Shown here: positions 35,356-44,609 of the stretch, piece by piece | How the letters are laid out: every line of letters starts with the position of its first letter | Numbering within the stretch: position 1 is the stretch's first letter | Origin: SZUA-229 sp041589455 | GTDB taxonomy: Bacteria > Pseudomonadota > Gammaproteobacteria > SZUA-229 | Assembly (NCBI GenBank): GCA_041589455.1 | Contig: JBFHVQ010000004.1 | Coordinates: 1-64,000 of the forward strand | Length of the DNA stretch: 64,000 nt | Direction: 5' to 3' | Made by a program: the position numbers and the translations under genes | Notes under the pieces: generated by a model | Told to the model about the DNA's origin: nothing | Seen by the model: the letters and a program-made list of their open reading frames with translations, nothing else | Databases searched by the model: none

Positions 35356-37065
35356 ATGTATCAGGAATATTTCGGATTATTGGAGCAGCCATTTTCAATT
35401 GCACCAGATCCTCGCTATCTATATATGAGTGAACGCCACCGAGAGGCTCTGGCGCATCTATTGTATGGGCTGGATTCGGATGGGGCATTTATACTGCTGA
35501 GTGGAGATGTTGGAACGGGCAAAACCACGGTCAGTCGCTGCCTGCTAGATCAGGTGCCCGAACAGACTAATCTGGCGCTGGTGCTTAATCCGAAACTTAG
35601 TTCAATGGAACTATTGCAGGTAATATGCGACGAGCTTGGTATAAGCTATGAAAGCCATCAGATTAACTGTAAGAACCTGGTTGACCTGATTAATCGCTAC
35701 TTGCTGGAAATGCATGCCAGCGGCAAAAAAACGGTTGTGCTGATAGAAGAATCACAAAACCTGCAGCTGGATGTGCTTGAACAATTGCGTTTGCTGACTA
35801 ATCTGGAAACAAATGAACGTAAGCTGCTACAGGTGATTCTGTTAGGGCAGCCAGAGCTGCTGGAAATTCTGGATCGACCGGAACTTTCGCAATTAGCTCA
35901 GCGAATTACCGCACGTTTTCACCTTTCGCCACTCAATCAAAAAGAAGTATCAGAATATATTGCGCACCGTCTTGCGGTGGCGGGCTGTCGTCGCCCCCTG
36001 TTTAGTGCTGGGGTGAGCCGCTTGATTTATCGATACAGTAAAGGTGTGCCCAGATTAATTAACGTTATCTGTGATCGAGCCCTGTTAGGCTGCTTTGTGC
36101 AGAATCAGCATCAAGTGACGCCAAAGATCGTTCGTCAGGCGGCGACCGAGGTGTTAGGAGAAAACCGTGCTGATCAGATAACCCATGGTGTGCTCAAGAG
36201 GCGTCTGTGGCAAATCATGGCAGCTGCTGTATTGTTGATTTCGGTATTTGCTTTGGGTATGTATTTTTCTCCGCAGTCTGCTTCAAAACACCCCTTCTTG
36301 GTTGAGCTGCATAACAGTCTGCTTAATCCGGTACCGCAGAGTGATTCTATAAAACCGATTGAAGAGGTAATGCCTGATGAAATCGACGAGCCTGTGGTGC
36401 TTGAAGGAAAACCTTTGTTAGAGATGGTTTCAAGCGAGGAAATTATCTGGACAGCAGAAGATTCACTGAGGCTGAGAAGTAATCTACTGTCATACCAGGC
36501 ACTATTTGCACAATGGGGTCTTAAATATCAACAGGTAGATGGTACGCCCTGTTTTTATGCGCAAACTCAGGGACTGGCCTGCCATCATGAACGTACAGAC
36601 CTGAATGGGCTGCGCAATATTAATCGACCAGTGATTCTCAAATTATATGACGATTATAATCAGCCGCAGTATGTCGCTTTGCTGAGTATGGATAATGACT
36701 TTGCAGAACTTGATGTTGTTGGTCGCCGGCAAAATGTTTCCTTGGCGCAGTTGAAGTCATCCTGGCGAGGCGAGTTATCCATGCTGTGGCGGCCACCAGC
36801 AGGTTATTCAGAGTTGGTTAAGCCAGGTAGTGAGGGGCCATTTATTATCTGGCTAAGCAAGACGATGAATCGCATTAATAATACACCACAGCTTGCAATC
36901 AGCAGTTATTATCGTGGTGATCTGGTGAAAAGGGTCAAGCAGTTCCAGTTAAGTCGGGGCCTGATAGATGATGGTGTGGTGGGCGTGCGAACACTAATTG
37001 AAATTAACCGTGCGCTGGGACTGGAATCGACAGTCGATGAACCCGCGCTGGAAAAGGGTTCCTGA
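35356..37065 (+). CDS. gspA: GspA/ExeA-type ATPase
   Basis: 569 residues: an AAA ATPase (Walker A GDVGTGKTT near residue 50, Walker B VVLIEESQNL), a single membrane helix (about 281-303), and a periplasmic part ending in a peptidoglycan-binding domain (LVKRVKQFQLSRGLIDDGVVGVRTL). ExeA with ExeB inserts the secretin of type II secretion through peptidoglycan in Aeromonas. The gene overlaps gspB (TGATG), as usual. No other gsp genes are in the window, so the partner secretin must lie elsewhere. Confidence 0.92.
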   Translation: MYQEYFGLLEQPFSIAPDPRYLYMSERHREALAHLLYGLDSDGAFILLSGDVGTGKTTVSRCLLDQVPEQTNLALVLNPKLSSMELLQVICDELGISYESHQINCKNLVDLINRYLLEMHASGKKTVVLIEESQNLQLDVLEQLRLLTNLETNERKLLQVILLGQPELLEILDRPELSQLAQRITARFHLSPLNQKEVSEYIAHRLAVAGCRRPLFSAGVSRLIYRYSKGVPRLINVICDRALLGCFVQNQHQVTPKIVRQAATEVLGENRADQITHGVLKRRLWQIMAAAVLLISVFALGMYFSPQSASKHPFLVELHNSLLNPVPQSDSIKPIEEVMPDEIDEPVVLEGKPLLEMVSSEEIIWTAEDSLRLRSNLLSYQALFAQWGLKYQQVDGTPCFYAQTQGLACHHERTDLNGLRNINRPVILKLYDDYNQPQYVALLSMDNDFAELDVVGRRQNVSLAQLKSSWRGELSMLWRPPAGYSELVKPGSEGPFIIWLSKTMNRINNTPQLAISSYYRGDLVKRVKQFQLSRGLIDDGVVGVRTLIEINRALGLESTVDEPALEKGS

Positions 37066-37739
37066 TGTCATATATTCTCGAAGCATTAAAGAAATCTGAC
37101 CAGGAGCGAAAGCGCGGTGATGTGCCCGGGCTACAAACAGTGCATATTCCCCTTGCAGTGGAATCAAAATCTCATCGCTTGCTGTATGTTTTTATCGCCG
37201 TGCTTTTACTTGCCCTGGCCTTTGTGCTGGGTTTACTGTTGTCTGGTAACAATGAGCAGCTAGCGACTGAGGTCATTCAATATGATGAAGAGAAAAGTGA
37301 TGTGTCGCGCTCAATGCCATTGCATCAGCCAGCTAATAAAGAGTCATTATCTGAACAGACAGTATTAAAAACAGCGCAGGTGATAGCAAATCCTGGGCTT
37401 CCGGTAAAAGAAACCTCTCCATCAGTCGCTTTATCTGAGTCGGCAGAAAATGTCGGCAAGGTAATCCATAGTCAGCTGCATGATGAAATGGATATTCCCT
37501 ATCTGCATGAATTACCTGAGCATATACAGCAGGCAGTTCCACATATGGGGTTTGCAGGACATGTCTTTTCGTCGACTCCTTCAAACCGTTCAGTCATAAT
37601 TAATGGAGCTTCAATGTCAGAGGGCGATACAATTATTGCTGGACTGGCCGTTGAACAGATTACTGCTTCTGGCGTGATTTTTAAGCGCAATGGCGAGCTC
37701 TTTAGAGTTGATATATTGCAAGACTGGTCTTTTGACTGA
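37065..37739 (+). CDS. gspB: GspB/ExeB-type secretion assembly protein
   Basis: 224 residues: short cytoplasmic start SYILEALKKSDQERKRGDVP (hallmark of GspB), one membrane helix (about 38-58), a low-complexity periplasmic linker, and the C-terminal GspB domain with GHVFSSTPSNRSVIINGASMS and a hydrophobic GVIF core. It works with GspA at the cell envelope to help assemble or place the type II secretin. The start overlaps the gspA stop by one base. Confidence 0.92.
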   Translation: MSYILEALKKSDQERKRGDVPGLQTVHIPLAVESKSHRLLYVFIAVLLLALAFVLGLLLSGNNEQLATEVIQYDEEKSDVSRSMPLHQPANKESLSEQTVLKTAQVIANPGLPVKETSPSVALSESAENVGKVIHSQLHDEMDIPYLHELPEHIQQAVPHMGFAGHVFSSTPSNRSVIINGASMSEGDTIIAGLAVEQITASGVIFKRNGELFRVDILQDWSFD

Positions 37740-37807
37740 TCCTGTGAAGCGCTAAGTTATTCTTTTTTTTAGTTTATTTTTTCTGAAAATAGTCTAATCT
37801 ACAGTGA

Positions 37808-37829
37808 AAGGCGTCATTGAGAACGCCTT
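37808..37829 (+). terminator. Weak hairpin between gspB and the response regulator
   Basis: Seven-base-pair stem AAGGCGT / ACGCCTT with an eight-base loop, followed by only a short AT stretch. It could end the gspAB transcript or be part of the next gene's leader; the T-rich run is before, not after, the stem. Confidence 0.4.
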
Positions 37830-37868
37830 ATCATAATTCATTGTTTGATTAGGCTTGTGGACAGTTAC

Positions 37869-38228
37869 ATGGCAAAAATACTTGTAGTCGATGACTCTCA
37901 AACCCAGGTGCAGGGCATCATAAAAATTTTAACAAAACATGGCCACCAGACCATATCGGCTGAGGATGGCGATGCGGCGGTGAGCGTTGCCAGAGCTGAG
38001 ATGCCAGATCTGATATTAATGGATGTGGTAATGCCAGGCCTGAATGGTTTTCAGGCGACACGGCATATCACTAAAAATGAAGGCACCCAACATATTCCCG
38101 TTATTATGCTGAGCAGTAAAGATCAAGAAACAGATAAGGTCTGGGCTGAGCGACAGGGAGCAAGTGGTTATCTGATCAAGCCAGCGTCTGAAGAAGACCT
38201 AATGGCAGCTATTAATAAATTAATTTAA
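37869..38228 (+). CDS. Single-domain response regulator (PilH-like)
   Basis: 119 residues from ATG in MAKILVVDDSQTQ; a TTG-initiated extension of eight codons is less likely. A lone CheY-type receiver domain: acidic pair VVDDS, phosphoacceptor in LILMDVVMPGLNGF, conserved LSSKD and the lysine in LIKPAS. The VDDSQTQVQGIIKIL pattern and the length fit PilG/PilH-type regulators of twitching motility. There is no kinase next to it, so the cognate system is unknown. Confidence 0.88.
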   Translation: MAKILVVDDSQTQVQGIIKILTKHGHQTISAEDGDAAVSVARAEMPDLILMDVVMPGLNGFQATRHITKNEGTQHIPVIMLSSKDQETDKVWAERQGASGYLIKPASEEDLMAAINKLI

Positions 38229-38280
38229 GTTTTTACCGGCAGTGATGCTGGTTTGTTGAGTTGTAGAGCAGGGGATTAGA

Positions 38281-38877
38281 ATGTCTACCGGAACGATGAT
38301 TACACTGGGCATAATTGCCGCACTTATTTTTTACCTGATCGTTATTTACAACAGCCTGGTTGCTTATCGTAATAAATTTAAGAATGGTTTTGCCAATATC
38401 GATAACCAGTTGCAGCTGCGTTATGACCTGATTCCCAACCTGGTTGAAACTGCACAGGCTTACATGAGCCATGAGAAGGAAACCCTGACACGGGTTATTG
38501 AAGCGCGTAACAAAGCATCATCGGCGTCGAAAGAAGCAGCAATACATCCTGAAGATGCAGCAGCCATGAAAAAACTGGTGGCAGCGGAGACTGCATTATC
38601 AGGGTCAATGCTTCAGTTTTTTGCATTAACTGAAAACTATCCGGATATTAAAGCCAATCAGACGATGGAAAAACTGATGGAAGAGCTTTCAACAACGGAA
38701 AATAAAGTTGCTTTCGCCAGGCAGCGTTATAATGATGATGTCATGCAATACAATACCTACAGAGAACAGTTCCCTAATTTTCTGGTTGCCAATAACGCAG
38801 GTTTTAAAGAAGCTGCATTATTTGAAATTGAAAACGAGGAATATAAAAAGCCCGTCAAAGTCAGTTTTAATAATTAG
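38281..38877 (+). CDS. lemA: LemA family protein
   Basis: 198-residue protein with an N-terminal membrane helix (about 8-26) and a coiled helical domain. The signature FANIDNQLQLRYDLIPNLVETAQAYMSHEKETL is characteristic of LemA, as is the ARQRYNDDVMQYNTYREQFPN region. The molecular function is not settled. It is 30 bases upstream of an M48 metalloprotease gene, a recurrent lemA-htpX-like pairing that suggests a shared role in membrane protein quality control. Confidence 0.93.
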   Translation: MSTGTMITLGIIAALIFYLIVIYNSLVAYRNKFKNGFANIDNQLQLRYDLIPNLVETAQAYMSHEKETLTRVIEARNKASSASKEAAIHPEDAAAMKKLVAAETALSGSMLQFFALTENYPDIKANQTMEKLMEELSTTENKVAFARQRYNDDVMQYNTYREQFPNFLVANNAGFKEAALFEIENEEYKKPVKVSFNN

Positions 38878-38907
38878 TTTTGACGAGTCTGGTCACAGAT
38901 ACTCTCC

Positions 38908-40809
38908 GTGGACTTTTATTCACAACAGGATAAGGCAAGACGATATACGGCCATTCTGCTGCTGTATTTTGTGTTGGCTATTATATTAATCGTTGCGGCT
39001 GTCAATGTCGTTGTCTATTATTTTTTTATTGTCTTCGAATATTATCCGTATACGCCTGAAGGTGGATATGGTGGCCTGTTTTATTATTTGTCAGCGGTCA
39101 TAATTTTACTGATTGCATGTGGTAGCCTGTTTCGCTGGATTAAATTAAGAAAAGGCGGAGCAGCAGTTGCAGAAATGGTTGGTGCGGAGCTACTTGAACT
39201 GAATACCAGTGACCTGCAGGAACGACAGTTAATCAATGTGGTCGAAGAAATGTCAATTGCTTCTGGCGTGCCATTGCCCAGCATTTATATTATGCGTGAT
39301 GAGCCGGGCATTAATGCATTCGTTGCAGGGTATCAATCAACAGAAGCGGTTATTACGGTTACTCAAGGCGCGCTAGAGCAATTAAGTCGTGCTGAACTAC
39401 AGGGTGTTGTAGCTCATGAGTTTAGTCATATCCTGAATGGGGATATGAAAATCAATATCCGCTTGATAGCCGTGCTTGCGGGTATTGTGATGATTAGTAC
39501 GATTGGGCGTGCCATGATGATGGGCAATCGTCGCTCTCACTACTCTCGCCGAACGACTAATTCCTCTGGTGGTATTGTTTTGCTTGGTTTGGCTTTATTA
39601 GTTGTTGGCTATCTGGGAGTGTTGTCAGGTCGAATAATTAAGGCGGCGGTTTCGCGACAACGAGAATATCTGGCAGATGCAGCAGCAGTACAGTTTACCC
39701 GAAATCCTCAGGGTATTGCTTCGGCGCTCAATACAATTCAAAAATTTTCCTACCAATCAACATTGAAAAATGCACATGCAGAAGATATGAGTCACATGTG
39801 TTTTTCCAGTGCATTATTTCAACGATTCACCGGGTGGTTAGCGACGCACCCGCCATTACTGGAAAGAATTCGACAGATTGATCCAGCTTTTATTGCAAGA
39901 ATAAAGGCGCAAGACCTAACAGATAAAAAGCGGGCGCAAGAAACGGTTGAAACGGTTTCATCAAATGCGAATGCATCACCTGTTACGTCTGGTTTTGTTG
40001 CGTCATCAGGAGAGGTTCTGGCAGGCACGGCGGGTCAGGTGGAGTCATCGCACTTTGCTTATGCTGCAATGATCTATCATTCATTTAGTCAGAAACTGCT
40101 GGACTCGCTACATTCGATTGATGATAGTCAATTAATTATTTTTGGGCTTATTCTGGTAAAGACAAAAAGCCAATCTGCACATGATGTTCTGGATAAACAG
40201 ATCGGGCCAACGGCGTTGCAGAAACTGGATAAAATATGTAGTGAGTTAAAATCATTAGGTGATGATGCGCGTTTACCACTGCTAGATCTGGCGGTACCTT
40301 CATTAAAGAAACTTACACGGTCACAGAAAGTGGAATTCATAAATAATTGTAAACGCTTAATTAAAAGTGACAATCGATATTCGTTGCATGAATTTGTGTT
40401 ATTAAGTTTGCTTGAAAAACATTTGCATCAGAATGCAGAGATGAATATTAGAGTTAAATATTTTTCATTGAGTCAGGTAGCAGAAGAAGTTCAGTTATTG
40501 CTATCATTAATGGTCTACGCGACTGATTATAATAGAAAGAATGCAGGGGCTATTTTTAACGAAATCACACAAGGGATGTATGGCAGTGATTATAGATTGT
40601 TAGAAGTCGGTGCTATCAAAACAGAGCTGATAGGACGTGCATTGACAGAACTGTCAGCATTGAGTCCTCTATTGAAGAAAACACTTATTCAGGCAGTTGC
40701 AGATATTGCGTTGCATGATGCTCAGCTAGAATCAATAGAACTTGAGCTGGTCAGGCTGGTTGCTGAAAGTCTTGATTGTCCGTTGCCACCAGTCATTTCA
40801 CAGCAATAA
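38908..40809 (+). CDS. Membrane M48 metalloprotease with long C-terminal extension
   Basis: 633 residues, GTG start (codon 1 of MDFYSQQDKARRY). Two N-terminal membrane helices (about 16-40 and 55-75), then an HtpX-type protease domain with zinc motif VVAHEFSHILNGDM and the third ligand in ROREYLADAAAV-like RQREYLADAAAV, and a further pair of helices between them. After residue about 320 an additional 310 residues form a helical region with no protease motif; HtpX itself has about 290 residues. Such long M48 proteins are known next to lemA in other gammaproteobacteria. It probably degrades misfolded membrane proteins; the extension's role is unknown. Confidence 0.9.
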   Translation: MDFYSQQDKARRYTAILLLYFVLAIILIVAAVNVVVYYFFIVFEYYPYTPEGGYGGLFYYLSAVIILLIACGSLFRWIKLRKGGAAVAEMVGAELLELNTSDLQERQLINVVEEMSIASGVPLPSIYIMRDEPGINAFVAGYQSTEAVITVTQGALEQLSRAELQGVVAHEFSHILNGDMKINIRLIAVLAGIVMISTIGRAMMMGNRRSHYSRRTTNSSGGIVLLGLALLVVGYLGVLSGRIIKAAVSRQREYLADAAAVQFTRNPQGIASALNTIQKFSYQSTLKNAHAEDMSHMCFSSALFQRFTGWLATHPPLLERIRQIDPAFIARIKAQDLTDKKRAQETVETVSSNANASPVTSGFVASSGEVLAGTAGQVESSHFAYAAMIYHSFSQKLLDSLHSIDDSQLIIFGLILVKTKSQSAHDVLDKQIGPTALQKLDKICSELKSLGDDARLPLLDLAVPSLKKLTRSQKVEFINNCKRLIKSDNRYSLHEFVLLSLLEKHLHQNAEMNIRVKYFSLSQVAEEVQLLLSLMVYATDYNRKNAGAIFNEITQGMYGSDYRLLEVGAIKTELIGRALTELSALSPLLKKTLIQAVADIALHDAQLESIELELVRLVAESLDCPLPPVISQQ

Positions 40810-40834
40810 TATATCCAGGTCGAATGCTGGTTTT

Positions 40835-40843
40835 TGTTATAAT
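40835..40843 (+). promoter_or_regulatory. Extended -10 promoter for dusA
   Basis: TGT-TATAAT matches the extended -10 pattern TGnTATAAT and lies 31 bases before the dusA GTG. No good -35 is visible, which an extended -10 can tolerate. Confidence 0.45.
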
Positions 40844-40873
40844 TAACACTCATTAACTCCGGGTTTAATTAAT

Positions 40874-41836
40874 GTGATCAATCGAGCGTTCTCAGTAGCT
40901 CCTATGCTTGACTGGACAGACAGGCACGAGCGATATTTTCTTCGCCTGATTTCAAGGCATGCCTTGTTATATAGCGAAATGATTACCACTGGTGCGATTA
41001 TTCATGGAGATCGTGAGCGATTTCTAATGTTTAGCGAGCAGGAGCATCCGTTAGCAATTCAGCTAGGCGGAAGTGATCCTGCGGACCTCGTGCGTTGTGC
41101 AAAAATAGCCGAGGATTCTGGTTATGATGAAATCAATTTGAATGTAGGTTGCCCGAGTAACCGAGTTCAGTCAGGTATGTTTGGTGCCTGTCTTATGGCA
41201 AAGCCTGAGCTGGTCGCTGATTGTGTTTCAGCGATGAACGCTGTGGTTGATATTCCGGTGACGGTTAAGAATCGTATTGGAATTGATGAAAATGAAAGCA
41301 TTGATGAACTATTTGAGTTTGTCGAAAAAGTCGCCGAAGCCGGTTGTGAAACATTTATAGTGCATGCTAGAAAAGCCTGGTTAAAAGGGTTAAGTCCTAA
41401 AGAAAATCGTGATATCCCGCCATTGCGTTATGACATGGTGTATGAGCTAAAACGTGCGATGCCGCAACTGGAAATTATTATTAATGGCGGTATTTGTGAT
41501 TTACACGTGGCCAGTCAGCAAATACCTTCTGTGGATGGAGTAATGATGGGGCGAGAGATTTATCATAATCCCTATATCCTGGCTGAAGTTGATTGTCTGT
41601 TTTTTGAAGATGATCGTCCCTCACTAAGCAGACAGCAAATTATCGAATCATTCTACCCTTATGTTGAAAAGGAATTGTCGGAGGGTACACGCCTTCATGC
41701 AATGACGCGTCATATACTGGGTTTGTTTAATGGTTTGCCGGGGGCTCGGAAATGGCGTCGACATATTTCAGAAAATGCCACCAGAGAAGGGGCGGGACTG
41801 GATGTGCTAAAAGACGCGGTTAAATTCGTTAGTTGA
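40874..41836 (+). CDS. dusA: tRNA dihydrouridine(20/20a) synthase
   Basis: 320-residue FMN enzyme reducing uridines 20 and 20a in the tRNA D-loop. VAPMLDWTDRHERYFLR is the family start, INLNVGCPSNRVQSGMFGACLM carries the catalytic cysteine and the DusA-specific block, and IVHARKAWLKGLSPKENR is typical. Initiation is at GTG, since the overlapping ATG two bases earlier is at once followed by a stop. It is closely followed by dinB (24 bases). Confidence 0.95.
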   Translation: MINRAFSVAPMLDWTDRHERYFLRLISRHALLYSEMITTGAIIHGDRERFLMFSEQEHPLAIQLGGSDPADLVRCAKIAEDSGYDEINLNVGCPSNRVQSGMFGACLMAKPELVADCVSAMNAVVDIPVTVKNRIGIDENESIDELFEFVEKVAEAGCETFIVHARKAWLKGLSPKENRDIPPLRYDMVYELKRAMPQLEIIINGGICDLHVASQQIPSVDGVMMGREIYHNPYILAEVDCLFFEDDRPSLSRQQIIESFYPYVEKELSEGTRLHAMTRHILGLFNGLPGARKWRRHISENATREGAGLDVLKDAVKFVS

Positions 41837-41860
41837 CCTGGCAGAATTTTAAGCGCAATT

Positions 41861-42928
41861 ATGCGAAAAATTATTCACATCGATATGGATGCATTTTTTG
41901 CCGCCGTTGAGCAGCGAGATTTTCCCGAGCTTAAAGGTCGACCGGTTGTTGTCGGTGGTGATCCACAGAGCCGAGGTGTCGTTGCTACCTGTAGTTATGA
42001 GGCTCGACGGTTTGGTATTCACTCTGCAATGCCAGCATCACATGCTTATCGACTATGCCCGCAGGCAGCTTTTGTGAGGCCTCGCTTTGAAGTATATAAA
42101 GAGGCCTCTAAAAACATTCATTGTGTGTTTAATGAATACACAGATCTCATTGAGCCATTATCACTGGATGAGGCCTATCTGGATGTCAGTGATTCAGATC
42201 AGTGTCAGGGTTCGGCGACACTTATTGCAGAACAAATACGCAAACAGATTTATAATCAGACCGGATTAACTGCATCAGCCGGTATTTCCTATAATAAATT
42301 TCTGGCGAAGCTGGCTTCAGATCAGAATAAACCCGATGGTCAGTTTGTGGTTAAGCCGGGCGAAGCTGAAGCCTTTCTTGCTGTCTTACCGATTGGTAAG
42401 TTTTATGGTGTGGGGAAAGTTACCGAGGCTAAAATGCAGAGGTTGGGTATTTATACTGGCGGAGATTTGCAGAAAAAAAACTTGCTGGAATTACAGCAGT
42501 TATTTGGTAATTCGGCTGAGTATTATTATGATATTTCACGGGGTATAGATCATCGTCCGGTAATTAACGAGCGCACTCGAAAATCAATCGGTTCAGAAAC
42601 CACATTTGCAGAAGATATTGCGGATCGCTCACAGATGCTTGAGCAGCTTCTGCAGTTGGCATGTGAGCTAATTGACGATTTGCAGGCCAGGGAATTACTG
42701 GCCTATACCATTACCATAAAAATTAAGTATGTGGACTTCACGCAGATAACCAGAAGTCATACCACAACACATGCGATTTCTGATTACAGTAAAGTTATGG
42801 CGTTGATTCCATTTTTACTTCATAAAACTGAGGCGGGTGAAAGGTCGGTTCGCTTATTAGGTGTTAGCTTTTCCAGTCTGCTTGGTGTCGACGAGCAAAC
42901 GGCGTATTCACAAATGGAACTGTTTTAG
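41861..42928 (+). CDS. dinB: DNA polymerase IV
   Basis: 355-residue Y-family translesion polymerase. HIDMDAFFAAVEQRD holds two of the metal-binding aspartates and the steric-gate phenylalanine; PLSLDEAYLDV holds the third Asp-Glu pair. The thumb and little-finger domains fill the C terminus, which ends near a possible clamp-binding segment (QMELF, like the beta-clamp QxxLF motif). It is probably cotranscribed with dusA; no LexA box was noticed in the 24-base gap. It converges with the DUF3187 remnant, overlapping by four bases. Confidence 0.95.
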   Translation: MRKIIHIDMDAFFAAVEQRDFPELKGRPVVVGGDPQSRGVVATCSYEARRFGIHSAMPASHAYRLCPQAAFVRPRFEVYKEASKNIHCVFNEYTDLIEPLSLDEAYLDVSDSDQCQGSATLIAEQIRKQIYNQTGLTASAGISYNKFLAKLASDQNKPDGQFVVKPGEAEAFLAVLPIGKFYGVGKVTEAKMQRLGIYTGGDLQKKNLLELQQLFGNSAEYYYDISRGIDHRPVINERTRKSIGSETTFAEDIADRSQMLEQLLQLACELIDDLQARELLAYTITIKIKYVDFTQITRSHTTTHAISDYSKVMALIPFLLHKTEAGERSVRLLGVSFSSLLGVDEQTAYSQMELF

Positions 42929-43860
42929 AAGGTTGAATGCAGGGCAAACTGAAAAAGAATGTCTGGTGCTCTGCCGTGAACAATGTCTTCAGATATTACA
43001 AAGTCAAATTGTTGTGCATTGTTGATGGGATAGCTTGCGCCAACACTTAACTGGCTAGAGTTTCCGAGAAAGCGTAATTGCGAATCGTAAAGGGCGCTAT
43101 GCAGATCAAGTTGAGCTTTAAGTTCAAGCTTATCCCAGGCGATGAAGCCAACTCCCAGATTGCCAAAAGCAGCCCAGTTATTGTGCCGTTCAGGGAGGAC
43201 GTCTGTGTCGCTCATATAAAGTAATCCCGCCTGAGTGAAAACTGTAACATTCGAAAACAGGTGTCGAGTGGAGAGCCAGCCTGCTAGATCGAGGTGGCCA
43301 CTACCCTGTAATCGGGAAGCATCACCAGTGGGTAATTTTATGCTGAACCACAGGCTCTGGCTTGCTAGCGCAGTGTTCAGGAGCTGTCTGGCAAACTGGA
43401 TCGAAAAGTCACCTATGGCCTGACTGCGCTGCGCGAATAGAACGTTCGTGCCCTGGCTGTCCTGATAGCTTACCTCTAGCTGATCCTGTGGTAGTTGAGG
43501 TCGCGCCCCTTCGTTAAGGCCCAGTGCCTGGTGGTAATCATCGATAGGGGAGTCCAGCAGGCCAGGTGTGTGAGCATAATAGGAAAGGTGCGCTCGAAGC
43601 ATCCAGTTGTCATTCAGGGAATAATCATAAAACAGGTTAACTGACCAGGTTTCAATATCAGTTTTAAGGTCTTCATCTTGCGTACCCTGTATTAAAGCGG
43701 TACTTTGTATATCGAGGGTACTGATTAAGCGGCTCACTGTGACATCAGTTAGCCTGGCAGGGCTGGCGAAAGGGATGCCGTATATTGCTGCAAAAGTGCC
43801 ATTATTTCGGGTTAATAGTGGTGTGCCGGGATAGGCAAAGTTATGGGGGGAGTAAACTAT
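42925..43860 (-). pseudogene. DUF3187-type outer-membrane protein lacking its 5' end
   Basis: About 310 residues of a DUF3187 outer-membrane beta-barrel type protein, recognisable from TPLLTRNNGTFAAIYGIPFA onward, with DNWMLRAHLSYYAHTPGLLDS and SIKLPTGDASRL. The start is the problem: the frame has no ATG, GTG or TTG in the stretch just before the conserved region, and upstream it runs open only through the cytochrome terminator into the cytochrome c553 gene. The nearest ATG (about 43867) is out of frame and meets a stop three codons on. No signal peptide can be formed, so the gene appears 5'-truncated. The 3' end overlaps dinB by four bases. Confidence 0.7.
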
Positions 43861-43867
43861 ACAGGCA

Positions 43868-43908
43868 TAAAAAAACCCACTGATAAATTTATCAGCAGGT
43901 TTTTTAAA
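43868..43908 (-). terminator. Terminator after cytochrome c553
   Basis: Inverted repeat AAAAAACC-CACTGATAA / TTATCAGCAGGTTTTTT with a run of T on the minus strand, 20 bases after the cytochrome stop. It lies across what would be the 5' end of the DUF3187 frame. Confidence 0.85.
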
Positions 43909-43927
43909 GCAAAGCTTCAAAGCTTGT

Positions 43928-44233
43928 TTACAGGCTTTCGTAGAAAGCTGCAATATTAGCCATGTCTGCATCAGACAGAGGCTTAGCCATTGCATTCATA
44001 GTAGCGTCTTTACGATCGCCGGTTTTGAATGCTTTCAGCTGCTTAACGACGTACTGTGCTTTCTGGCCTTTCAGGTTAGGGTACATAGGTACCGCACTGA
44101 TACCAGTTGCACCGTGACAAGCGGCACAGCTAGCTGCTTTTGCTTTACCAGCAGCGGCGTCGCCTGCTACTGCAGAAGTAGCTGATACTGCTAAAGCAGA
44201 AGCTGCCAGCAGAGATAGTACTTGCTTTTTCAT
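43928..44233 (-). CDS. Cytochrome c553-type periplasmic electron carrier
   Basis: 101 residues: signal peptide MKKQVLSLLAASALAVSATS with cleavage after the AVAG region, then an 80-residue class I cytochrome c with the heme motif CAACH and a distal methionine ligand probably in NAMAKPLSD. A soluble monoheme carrier of periplasmic electrons, probably to a cbb3- or other terminal oxidase or in sulfur oxidation. It is monocistronic with its own terminator. A small hairpin (TCGTGT / ACACGA, 44248-44264) lies in its leader, just before the GGAG ribosome-binding site. Confidence 0.93.
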   Translation of the reverse strand: MKKQVLSLLAASALAVSATSAVAGDAAAGKAKAASCAACHGATGISAVPMYPNLKGQKAQYVVKQLKAFKTGDRKDATMNAMAKPLSDADMANIAAFYESL

Positions 44234-44609
44234 TGATTTCTCCTGGTCGTGTTGTTCACACGATTGTTAATTTAGCATCGGAATTTTGGCAGAGCCGGCG
44301 CTTGATGTAAATGCAGATTTTCTGATGTTTCCCTATGAAGCTTTTATGCTGAGAAATAAGTCAAATAATTCAACATGTTACAGAGTTTCTGGCTCTGGGT
44401 AATGATATAGACACTAGATTATAGACGGAGTTCAGCCGCCAAATGTTAAAGAATGTCAGGTCATAGAACGTTGAAAAGCACCGTTATTGCTGAAAAACTT
44501 CCCAGTATCGGGTAAAGTGTGCGGCTTATTGAAATTTATGGCATCAGTCACGTGTCGCCCTGTAAAGGTGCGAGCGGGCTGTTTTACTTGAATCGCTGAG
44601 GATTTACAC
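44234..44609. other. 376-base divergent gap, cytochrome / rpe
   Basis: Holds the promoters of both divergent genes; the rpe ribosome-binding site is GAGG ahead of its ATG. Apart from the TCGTGT-N5-ACACGA hairpin near 44248-44264 and a short CAGAG/CTCTG repeat near 44380-44396, I see no ORF, operator or terminator that I can support. Confidence 0.45.

Noticed and set aside
41830..41861. Possible LexA box for dinB.
   Set aside because: I found no CTGT-N8-ACAG in the short gap before dinB.
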